NCBI GenBank assembly: GCA_022704305.1
Contig: JAKJGQ010000004.1
Location: 1 to 52,190 of the forward strand
Direction: 5' to 3'
Source of the DNA: Thermotogae bacterium
GTDB taxonomy: Bacteria; Thermotogota; Thermotogae; Petrotogales; Petrotogaceae
DNA: 52,190 nucleotides
Both the position numbers and the translations under genes were made by a program. The notes beneath the pieces are model-generated. The model searched no databases. It was given only the letters and a program-made list of their open reading frames with translations, and had not been told where the DNA came from. Positions 45,547 to 52,190 of the stretch are shown here, in pieces (the stretch's first letter is position 1; each line of letters opens with the position of its first letter).

Positions 45547-46941
45547 ATGACCAAAAGTGAGCTTGACAGAATTTTTGAAGATCAGAAACGTTTTTTTGAA
45601 ACCGGTTATACTAAAGATGTGAAAAATAGAGTAGAACTGCTTTCTAAGCTAAAAAAGAAAGTATCTGACTCCGAAGATCTTATATGCTCAGCTCTTGAAA
45701 AAGATCTTGGAAAAAGCAGGACAGAAACCTTTCTTACAGAAACCTATATGCTCATGACAGAAATAAATTATTTTATGAAAAACATACCTGCTCTTTGCGC
45801 ACCAAAGAAAGTAAAAACTCCTCTCTCGGCTTTTCCCGGCAAAAGCCTAATATTTGCTGAACCTTACGGTAATGTTCTTATTATATCTCCCTGGAACTAT
45901 CCACTGCAGCTTGCGCTTGCTCCTCTTGTTGGAGCTGTTGCAGCAGGCAACTGCGTTATACTTAAACCTTCGGAATACGCACCGCACACAGCGGCTGCAC
46001 TGGAAAAAATTATTTCCGGAGTATTTCTCAAAGAGCATGTATGCACAGTCTGCGGTGGCATTGAGGAAACCTCATATCTTCTGGAAAAACCAAACGATTA
46101 TATCTTTTTTACCGGCAGCCCTCAGATAGGAAAAGTTGTAATGGAAAAAGCAGCTCTGAATCTTACTCCGCTGACTCTTGAACTGGGCGGGAAAAGCCCC
46201 TGCATAGTAGACCGTACAGCCGATATTGCCCTGAGTGCCAAACGGATCGCATGGGGAAAGTTTATAAATGCCGGTCAGACCTGTGTGGCTCCTGATTATA
46301 TTCTGATAGAAGAAGAAATAAAAGAACAGTTTATAAAAGAACTTGTAAAGTATATAGAACTTTTTTATGCTTCTGTGGATAAAGACCATCCAAATGGCTA
46401 TGCACAACTTCCCAGAATCATAAACGAAAAACATTTCTCACGATTAGAAGGATACATTAAAAATCAGAAGGTTATCTATGGCGGTATCTGTGAACGCGAA
46501 AAACTTTTTATATCGCCTACAGTCATAGAAAATCCTTCTCTTGACTCCCCTGTAATGCAAAATGAAATCTTTGGACCTATTCTACCTATAATAGAAGTAG
46601 CCAACAGAGAAAAAGCCAGAGAAATAATACAGAAGTACCCAAAACCTCTTGCATTGTATATTTTCTCAAACGATCCTGAGTTTGTATCAACATCGGTCAA
46701 TACTATTTCAAGCGGCGGAGCCTGCATAAACGACACTATATCGCATATTACTTCAGAGTATCTGCCCTTTGGCGGAGTAGGAAACAGCGGGATGGGAAGC
46801 TACCATGGCAAGAGCTCCTTTGATACCTTTACCCATTATAAGAGCGTGCTTTTCAAGGGAAAGTTCGATATAAAAGAAAAGTATCCTCCTTATAGCGAAA
46901 AATTTTTACTTAACCTAATTAAAAAGACCGTATCCAAGTAA
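45547..46941 (+). CDS. NAD(P)-dependent aldehyde dehydrogenase (class-3-like)
   Basis: 464 aa. NAD-binding ISPWNYPLQLALAPLVGAVAAGNCV, FFTGSPQIGKVV, catalytic Glu in LTLELGGKSP and catalytic Cys in NAGQTCVAPDY. Short length and C-terminal hydrophobic-basic tail (LLNLIKKTVSK) resemble the class-3 group acting on medium- to long-chain aldehydes. AGGAGG precedes the ATG. Substrate unknown. A single gene with its own terminator. Confidence 0.93.
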   Translation: MTKSELDRIFEDQKRFFETGYTKDVKNRVELLSKLKKKVSDSEDLICSALEKDLGKSRTETFLTETYMLMTEINYFMKNIPALCAPKKVKTPLSAFPGKSLIFAEPYGNVLIISPWNYPLQLALAPLVGAVAAGNCVILKPSEYAPHTAAALEKIISGVFLKEHVCTVCGGIEETSYLLEKPNDYIFFTGSPQIGKVVMEKAALNLTPLTLELGGKSPCIVDRTADIALSAKRIAWGKFINAGQTCVAPDYILIEEEIKEQFIKELVKYIELFYASVDKDHPNGYAQLPRIINEKHFSRLEGYIKNQKVIYGGICEREKLFISPTVIENPSLDSPVMQNEIFGPILPIIEVANREKAREIIQKYPKPLALYIFSNDPEFVSTSVNTISSGGACINDTISHITSEYLPFGGVGNSGMGSYHGKSSFDTFTHYKSVLFKGKFDIKEKYPPYSEKFLLNLIKKTVSK

Positions 46942-46950
46942 GAAAAAAGA

Positions 46951-46978
46951 AAACTCCCCATATGAAGGGGAGTTTTTT
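46951..46978 (+). terminator. Intrinsic terminator after aldehyde dehydrogenase
   Basis: Arms AAACTCCCC / GGGGAGTTT with an ATATGAA loop and T-run; overlaps the stop of the convergent patatin-like gene. Confidence 0.9.
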
Positions 46979-48701
46979 ATTCTGTCTGAAGGGTTATGCT
47001 AAACTGAAAACCATCTTTATACTTAACGCTCATTTCAACCGGAATCCTGAAAACTCCGCCAAAAGAAAAAGGAAGCTCAAAGCCAGCTTTTATAGTATGA
47101 TTAACTTTTTTAAAATCATCTACCGTCAGAAAATAATCTAAAAAAACATACGCATCATTCAGATATATGAACTGAGCAATATCAAAGTTCATATCTTTCA
47201 TCAAAGAAACTTTTATCTTCTCGTTCAGATAAACTTTCTGGTCAAAGCTGCCAAATACCGTATCGGGATTGACTCTTCCCATCTCATCACCATAGGCATA
47301 GCCTAAGCTAGAATAGAAGGTAGCGCTTGCAGCCTGATTGATACTTCCGGCTTGAAACTCATAATTGAACTTTTCAAAGTCTGTTGAAAACCTGCTGTCA
47401 AAAAAGCATCCGTTTTCTTCAAGCCTGTTTGAAACGGTTGTATCATAGCGAAAATCTGCAAAGTTGTACCAAAGCTTGCTAAACTTATTGTAGTGCCCCA
47501 AGTTAACGGAAAAAAGATTTTTATATTCCTTCAAAAAATAGTTTTTGAAATCAATCCTGAAGGAATCGTCTATTATGTAGTCAAAGCTGATTCTGCTGTT
47601 TTCGAACGGAAAGTAATAAAGCTTTCCGTTGATAAAAGTATCAAGGCTGAAATCATACTTCACAATTTCCCCGGCAGAAAGCCTGAAATCCCCAAATTCA
47701 GAGTAGATAAAAGCTCTCATCATCATGTTTTCTTTCAGGACGGGAGAAATTTTAAATGTATAATAAAAATCACGCGGCCTGTATATGGACTCGGTTTTGA
47801 AATCTGTATATATCTTCTTGTAATCTATCTCCTTAGGCTCAATACTGTTCTTTTCTATAGAATACTGAGAAAATATATCGTTGTTCTTTACCCATTCCTT
47901 TCCTTCAATATAGCCTATGTCGTAAAGCTCTATGGCTTTTGAAAAATTTTTGGGATCTATCTCACTACTGACATCCATATTGAATATGTGGTCATAGTCT
48001 ATCTTATCTGCCGAATAAAGATTATTGGCATAAAAACCCCCAATATCTATAAGAAGGTAGGCTATATTTATAATACTGCTGTAATCCCTGCTGGTTACAA
48101 TTCTGGGATTGGGCGTGATACGCATCAGAAACGTCTTGTCAGTTCCAAAACGGTCTTTAGGATACTTAACCATAAGATCTTTCGGCCCTATATCAGAGTA
48201 AGAACCATCAGGATAACGTATCACCTCAAAAAAAACTTCAAGGGCTGTAGATGCCCCAAGTGCTTTTAAAGCATCTCCCTCAGAAATATACTTGTCTTCC
48301 CACGTATTAAGGTTGAGTACCCCAAGATGAAGCGGATATTTAAACTGATCAAAACTCTTCACCCCGCTGACCGCATAGACCAGATCCATAAGCCTCTGAG
48401 AGTTAACGAATCCTCCGTTAAGAGGAAAGGAAAGATCAAACATCTCTTCAAAATCTATGATTTTAAAAACTTCATAAACAGATTTTGGTTCTATCCCTGC
48501 GGCCATAAAGTATCCGGGAAATCCCCCCATGGATGTGGTGTAATACTCCTGCGGAAAAAAGCCTTCTTCCACCAGCGCCTGCAAAAATCCCATAGATTTG
48601 AATACATAAGCGGCACCGCCTGCGATGGTCAGACCGTAACTCTGTGCGAAAGATGAAAATGAAATGATTATAAGCATTATAAGAACTAATAGTTTTTTCA
48701 T
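46977..48701 (-). CDS. Exported patatin-like protein with predicted beta-barrel C-terminus
   Basis: 574 aa. Signal peptide (1-19, ending FSSFAQ). Residues about 22-290 resemble patatin: LTIAGGAAYVFKSMGFLQALVEEG, then TTSMGGFPGYFMAAG in place of the G-x-S-x-G elbow (first Gly is Thr), and SDIG in place of the DG(G/A) Asp motif. The oxyanion Arg/Lys site lacks Arg. Residues about 310-574 alternate polar and aromatic in short strands, as in outer-membrane barrels of patatin/BamA-like proteins. This implies an outer membrane. The Ser and Asp are kept but the loops are altered, so activity is uncertain. GAGGT precedes the ATG. Confidence 0.75.
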   Translation of the reverse strand: MKKLLVLIMLIIISFSSFAQSYGLTIAGGAAYVFKSMGFLQALVEEGFFPQEYYTTSMGGFPGYFMAAGIEPKSVYEVFKIIDFEEMFDLSFPLNGGFVNSQRLMDLVYAVSGVKSFDQFKYPLHLGVLNLNTWEDKYISEGDALKALGASTALEVFFEVIRYPDGSYSDIGPKDLMVKYPKDRFGTDKTFLMRITPNPRIVTSRDYSSIINIAYLLIDIGGFYANNLYSADKIDYDHIFNMDVSSEIDPKNFSKAIELYDIGYIEGKEWVKNNDIFSQYSIEKNSIEPKEIDYKKIYTDFKTESIYRPRDFYYTFKISPVLKENMMMRAFIYSEFGDFRLSAGEIVKYDFSLDTFINGKLYYFPFENSRISFDYIIDDSFRIDFKNYFLKEYKNLFSVNLGHYNKFSKLWYNFADFRYDTTVSNRLEENGCFFDSRFSTDFEKFNYEFQAGSINQAASATFYSSLGYAYGDEMGRVNPDTVFGSFDQKVYLNEKIKVSLMKDMNFDIAQFIYLNDAYVFLDYFLTVDDFKKVNHTIKAGFELPFSFGGVFRIPVEMSVKYKDGFQFSITLQTE

Positions 48702-49054
48702 TAAAATACCTCTGTTTTATAGATAAACCGTTTACTACACTCTTCTTTAATTATACACTTGTATGTTACATCTGATTTAATTTCATGAAAAACTTTTTAA
48801 ACAGGCAGAAAGATATGTTCTGTTGATAATGCTCTGTTGATAATTTTTTGTAGACACGCAAATGTTTCTTAAAAGAAATTCATGTGTAACATTAGAAGTT
48901 TTATATATTCTGGGGAAGAACTCTCTTTGAGAGGGTTGAAAAGATCGTTTTCAACAAAAAATACAAAAGTTCAACAAAAATTGCAACTGCTGTGCAGAAT
49001 ATAGTGAACATACATACACTTCGGCCAACTTGTCTTGTTTTCTTACTATGACTC
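48702..49054. other. 353-base stretch without a gene
   Basis: AT-rich. Contains a tandem 12-mer (48819-48844), a hairpin AACTCTC/GAGAGGGTT near 48919-48937, and a hairpin GTTGAAAA/TTTTCAAC at 48937-48957. On the minus strand TATAAT near 48752-48757 could be part of the patatin-like promoter. No ORF or recognised RNA; a small RNA is possible. Confidence 0.4.
48819..48844 (+). repeat. Tandem 12-mer TCTGTTGATAAT
   Basis: Two identical copies, 48819-48830 and 48833-48844, with a 14-base period; CTGTTGATAAT also occurs at 18444-18454 before the THI5-headed kinase. Confidence 0.7.
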
Positions 49055-49082
49055 AAAAAGTCCTCCCTGAAGGAGGACTTTT
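49055..49082 (-). terminator. Intrinsic terminator of ligase-ACP-hydrolase locus
   Basis: On the minus strand AAAAGTCCTCC / GGAGGACTTTTT, 18 bases after the hydrolase stop, with a T-run. Confidence 0.85.
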
Positions 49083-49100
49083 ACTATCTTTTACAGTTGT

Positions 49101-50202
49101 TCAGGATTCATGGTATTTTATATCAATAAACTCATTCATTACAGTTTCATAGTAGCCGCCATATACCTTGTAACGATAAGCATCCCCGGATTTTTCAACC
49201 ATACCGTCATTCTGGGAAAAGAGTTCTTCAAACTGGGGAAACAAGCTGTCAAATATTCCCAAAATATTTGAACCCAATGAGTGGCCGCTGTGGGTTACAA
49301 GCTTACCGTCAACCGAAGAGTCATCGATTATCTTAAGCAGGTTATCTATTCCTCTTTCTGACAGAAGCTTGCTGTACTGCATTTTTTTGTCGGCCGGAAC
49401 CATTATATCATCAATACCGCTGAGCATAACAACTTTGGCCTGTGAAGAAAAAAATGCTCCGGCATGAGCAGGCTTCTTATTTCTATCTGCTGCGGTGAGA
49501 CCTCTTCATACACCGAATCAGTCTTCATGCTTATAAAGTAATTGGGCAGAAACGCTTTACAGTACCTTCCGTTAAGTATCCTTTCTTCGTCTATCCCTAC
49601 CAAAGCGCTTATATCTATTATTCCCTTAACAGATTTAGGCAGAAACTTCATGACCATATGGGACAGATAACTTCCCAGAGAGCTTCCCAGAAGATATATT
49701 CTTTTTGAATTTATTAAGTAAGTACGCATGAGATAGTACAGTCCGTTGGCTATATCCAGCGACTGGCAGAACCCGTAGTCTACATAATCGTCCCTTTCCT
49801 GAGAATCAGAAAGGAGATCAAACTTCTCATCCAAAAACAGATCGTTGCTCAGGTCTATGCACTTGTCAGGCTTAGTAAACTTTTTTACATCTTCCAGAGT
49901 TATTTTGGATCTTTCAGCATTGAAAATCAGCTTTCGGTTCAAACTGGCCTCAACCCCCATATAAGCGGCGGTAAATGTTACAACGTTAAATCTTTCTGCA
50001 TATGACTTTCTCATCTTTTTAAAAAAACATTTTCCGGATTAAGACAGTATCCGGTGTGAATTCCCATTAAACCAGTTTTTTCATTTATCCCTGAATCAGG
50101 AATATAATAATAAAGGTTGAAAAATCTATCTTTTTGATACAAAAGGTTTCTTTCAGCAAGTTCATGCCCTGCAGATCTTATTCTGATAACCGTTTCAGCC
50201 AT
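49101..50202 (-). pseudogene. Alpha/beta hydrolase, broken by two frameshifts
   Basis: Three consecutive frames (50202-50011, 50014-49403, 49427-49101) read as one hydrolase of about 367 residues if one base is restored at each of two points: within the T7-A5 run near 50018-50030, and near 49470-49480 (AGAAGCC to AGAAAGCC). The nucleophile elbow GSSLGS is in the middle part; Asp (SGIDDIMVPADKK) and the likely His (THSGHSLGS) are in the last part. The length becomes an exact multiple of three with two added bases. Both are in homopolymer-like runs, so sequencing error is the rival explanation; ATGA at 50011-50014 could also couple the first two parts. Follows ACP with an eight-base overlap; thioesterase is a plausible role. 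Confidence 0.7.
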
Positions 50203-50428
50203 CTTTCCTTACCTTCTGCATAAAAAGTTTTTCAAGTCCGCCGATACTGTCTATAGACGTCGAAAGCTCCAACATATCAAATTCAATTTCATACTTTTCT
50301 TCAAGAAGGCCTATAAACTCCCAGAAGCTTAAAGAGTCTATGTTAAGCTCTAAAATTTTTTTGTTTATAGTAGTTTCATCGATCTCTAAAGAAAAAAATT
50401 TTTTAAACTCATTCCTGAATAAGTCCAT
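50195..50428 (-). CDS. Acyl carrier protein
   Basis: 77 aa. Four-helix carrier protein; the phosphopantetheine Ser is in LNIDSLSFWEF (usual D-S-L). Acidic, as expected. AAGGAGG lies in the end of the ligase gene, whose stop overlaps this start by 20 bases. It is apparently intact. Between an acyl-AMP ligase and a hydrolase it most likely accepts the acyl group activated by the ligase, and is not the housekeeping AcpP. Confidence 0.88.
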   Translation of the reverse strand: MDLFRNEFKKFFSLEIDETTINKKILELNIDSLSFWEFIGLLEEKYEIEFDMLELSTSIDSIGGLEKLFMQKVRKDG

Positions 50429-51727
50429 GGGCTATCCTCCTTAACTCATTTCTTTTTATCTTTCCGCTTTCTGTCTTGGGAAGAACCTCTATCTTTACAA
50501 CCTTATACGGAATCATTGAAGGCATAAGGTTTTCTGCAACAACTTTTTTTATTTGTGCTTCCAAACTCTCTGATGCACAAGACCCATCAGATAAAGACTT
50601 TTCGTCCGAAGATATAAAAAGCACTATCTTTTTATCCGCCGGATGTTCTCCATCCTTCGGATATGATCTATCCGCCGATACGGCGCAGCATTCATTTATA
50701 CTTCCAAATTTTTTCATTACCAGCGATTCAATTTCATCGGGGGATATAAGCTCCCCGGCAATGACTATGATATCATCTGCCCGCGAAACATACTGTATAT
50801 TATACTCTTGAGAATCTTTAGCCTCGGGTATAATTCTCACAAGGTCTCCTGTTTTATAGTAATCGCCTATAAATTTTTTTCTCGCATTTTCATCGGCTTT
50901 ATAGTATTCTTTCATTATACTTGGATGTGTCCTGCGGTTTACCAGCAGCTCCCCTGTCATTTCTGCAAGAGGCATCCGCAGAATACTCTGTATCGGTACT
51001 ATACTATCGTCATTAAGCAGTGCTATATCGACAAAGTCAAGCGGTTTGCCTATATAATCTTGAACAATCATGGTTCCTAATGGAAATGAAGTTTGAGCTT
51101 TTACCCTGCCGCTGATACTTATACAGCCAAGCTCTGTCTGCCACCATGTGTCGGTAATTTCATACCCAAGCTCCAAGTACTTTTTTTTGGTCTCTATGGG
51201 CAGCTTCTCTCCTACCGTATATACTTGCTTTATATTGGTCTCATATTTTCTGAAAAACCGGTAAGCTATGTTAAGAAAACTCGGAGAAGTATAGATCACC
51301 TCAATATTCCACTCCCTGAACCTGCTCAGAGCCTTCATAAGCCTGAACCCGTTCATGTTCTTAACAATAAATAAGTTCAGGTCTGAAATAAGAGGCATGA
51401 ATACTCCGTAATAAAATCCCGTAACCCATCCAAAATCAGCCGTACAAAGGTAGTTAGTCCCGGCTTTGATATCAAAGACCTTCTCAATAGACATTTTCAG
51501 ACCATTAAGATCTTTTGCAGAGTGCGGAACCATCTTAGGCATTCCTGTAGTCCCCGAAGTAAAATGTATAAATGCCAGATCCGGCGTGGAGGTGATCACA
51601 ACATCCTCTCGTGAAACAATAGGTATGTCGGAACTTAAAAGACTTTCAGCCTTTATTTCACGAATTTTATTAAGTTTGAAGCTTATACTGCGCCATGAAA
51701 TAATATAATCCGGATTAAGAAGTGAAG
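50409..51727 (-). pseudogene. Acetyl-CoA-synthetase-like acyl-AMP ligase, cut by IS element
   Basis: ANL-superfamily enzyme. Seen motifs: A3 FTSGTTGMPK, A5 DTWWQTELG (acetyl-CoA synthetase type), A7 YKTGDLVRI, A8 SRADDIIVIAGELISPDEIE, and catalytic Lys in PKTESGKIKRNELR. The first start within the ORF (GTG 51599) is not real: the frame reads on through about 40 sensible codons (NPDYIISWRSISFKL) to 51727 and stops inside the inserted element. The N-terminal part (about 120-200 residues) is missing from this side; it may lie beyond the insertion, outside the window. Overlaps ACP. Short-chain acyl activation and loading on ACP is inferred. Confidence 0.85.
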
Positions 51728-51729
51728 TG

Positions 51730-51766
51730 AACCCCTTTAGTTAGACAAAATCTGACGAAAGGGGTT
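51730..51766 (+). promoter_or_regulatory. Inverted repeat that can mask the orfA ribosome-binding site
   Basis: AACCCCTTT (51730-51738) and AAAGGGGTT (51758-51766) pair perfectly; the second arm contains the AAAGGGG ribosome-binding site for orfA. Confidence 0.6.
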
Positions 51767-51771
51767 TTGTT

Positions 51772-52190
51772 ATGTCAAGAAAAAGAAAGTATTCGGATGA
51801 GTTTAGACTAATGTTAGTTGATGAGTATCTCTCCGGTAAAAATGGAGGATTTAAAACTATTGCAAAGAAATATGGTATAAATCACTCCATTGTTGAACGG
51901 TGGGTTCATCTTTATGAAACTCATGGTTCTGAAGGCTTATGTAGTTCTTTAGGAAGATATAGTGGAAAATTTAAAATCTATGTTGTAGAATATATGCACA
52001 TGAAAGAAATGTCATTAAAAGAAACAGCTAACTATTTCTGTATTCCCAGTGACTCTACAGTGGCAAAATGGGAGCACATATATTATGAAGAAGGACCACA
52101 AGCCCTTCTGAAGGAAAGACGAGGTCGAAAAAGCATGATAAAGAAGAAAAAACTTAAGCCAAAGAAAAATGTCAATGAGAACGAAGATCT
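51772..52190 (+). CDS. IS3-family transposase OrfA (3' partial)
   Basis: At least 139 residues, open to the window end. N-terminal helix-turn-helix (KYSDEFRLMLVDEYL, FKTIAKKYGINHSIVERWV), then a second HTH (SLKETANYFCIPSDSTVAKWEHIY) and the basic RRGRKS linker: two HTH repeats as in IS150-type OrfA. It binds the element ends and would be joined to OrfB by frameshifting; AAAAAA near 52148 is one candidate but the end of orfA is not seen. AAAGGGG is seven bases before the ATG. Confidence 0.85.
   Translation, partial: MSRKRKYSDEFRLMLVDEYLSGKNGGFKTIAKKYGINHSIVERWVHLYETHGSEGLCSSLGRYSGKFKIYVVEYMHMKEMSLKETANYFCIPSDSTVAKWEHIYYEEGPQALLKERRGRKSMIKKKKLKPKKNVNENED

Larger units (their letters stand above)
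51728..52190 (+). mobile_element. IS3-family insertion element, left end (partial)
   Basis: Begins with the TGAACCCC end typical of IS3-type inverted repeats, immediately after the ligase coding frame, and contains orfA. The rest, including orfB (DDE) and the right end, is outside the window. The flanking target duplication cannot be read. Confidence 0.8.

Noticed and set aside
48819-48844. Iterons or a short CRISPR
   Set aside because: Only two 12-base units with two bases between; no cas genes, no further copies here.

Overview
The window looks like a chromosome segment from an anaerobic, two-membraned bacterium of moderately low GC, most likely a member of the Thermotogota. The evidence is a 60-residue single-[4Fe-4S] ferredoxin that closely matches my memory of the Thermotoga ferredoxin, a class-V aminotransferase paired with a short SerA, a lysine riboswitch, a Hfq gene, and an exported patatin/beta-barrel protein that implies an outer membrane. 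This assignment is from recall only; no search was run.

Layout. 1-3580: serine synthesis (aminotransferase, serA), ferredoxin and minDE. 3595-4281: a DUF554 membrane protein on the minus strand. 4422-11987: a GAF/PAS histidine kinase, a lone receiver, ileS, then a NYN nuclease-like gene next to a divergent hfq. 12110-16193: a MATE exporter, an orphan Panacea-type antitoxin-like gene and an ABC exporter, tightly packed. 16228-20511: a THI5-headed sensor kinase, a small unknown gene overlapping an AroH chorismate mutase, and a YbdG-like MscS channel. 20606-23312: a methionine ABC transporter (metQ-metN-metI) behind a long leader with a start-to-stop 28-codon ORF and competing hairpins. 23372-26735: the folate-linked end of histidine breakdown (ftcD, hutI, cyclodeaminase) and a flavin-reductase-like protein. 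26754-30693: a minus-strand operon with an unknown gene, a metallo-beta-lactamase-fold protein, a C11 peptidase lipoprotein and pepT.

30781-38522 is rich in cyclic-di-GMP signalling: a dead-kinase/receiver hybrid translationally coupled to a GGDEF-EAL protein, a chimeric TPM-LemA protein, and a GGDEF-HD-GYP protein. 38554-40460 is an NhaC-family transporter under a lysine riboswitch. 40542-46941 holds an EamA transporter, an ArsB/NhaD-like transporter, a small membrane protein, an SBP-GAF-HD-GYP sensor and an aldehyde dehydrogenase. 46977-48701 is the patatin-like barrel protein. 49101-52190 is a small acyl-activation cluster (acetyl-CoA-synthetase-like ligase, acyl carrier protein, alpha/beta hydrolase) that is visibly decaying: the hydrolase carries two apparent one-base deletions and the ligase is cut by an IS3-family element that runs off the window.

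The most interesting item is the metQNI leader. A good promoter, a strong ribosome-binding site, an ORF with a Met-Cys-Met run and three mutually exclusive helices fit ribosome-mediated attenuation by methionine supply. Other items worth a second look are the TPM-LemA chimera, the three signalling proteins that each use a different ABC solute-binding fold as sensor, two genes that seem to start at ATC or ATA, and the broken ligase-ACP-hydrolase locus.
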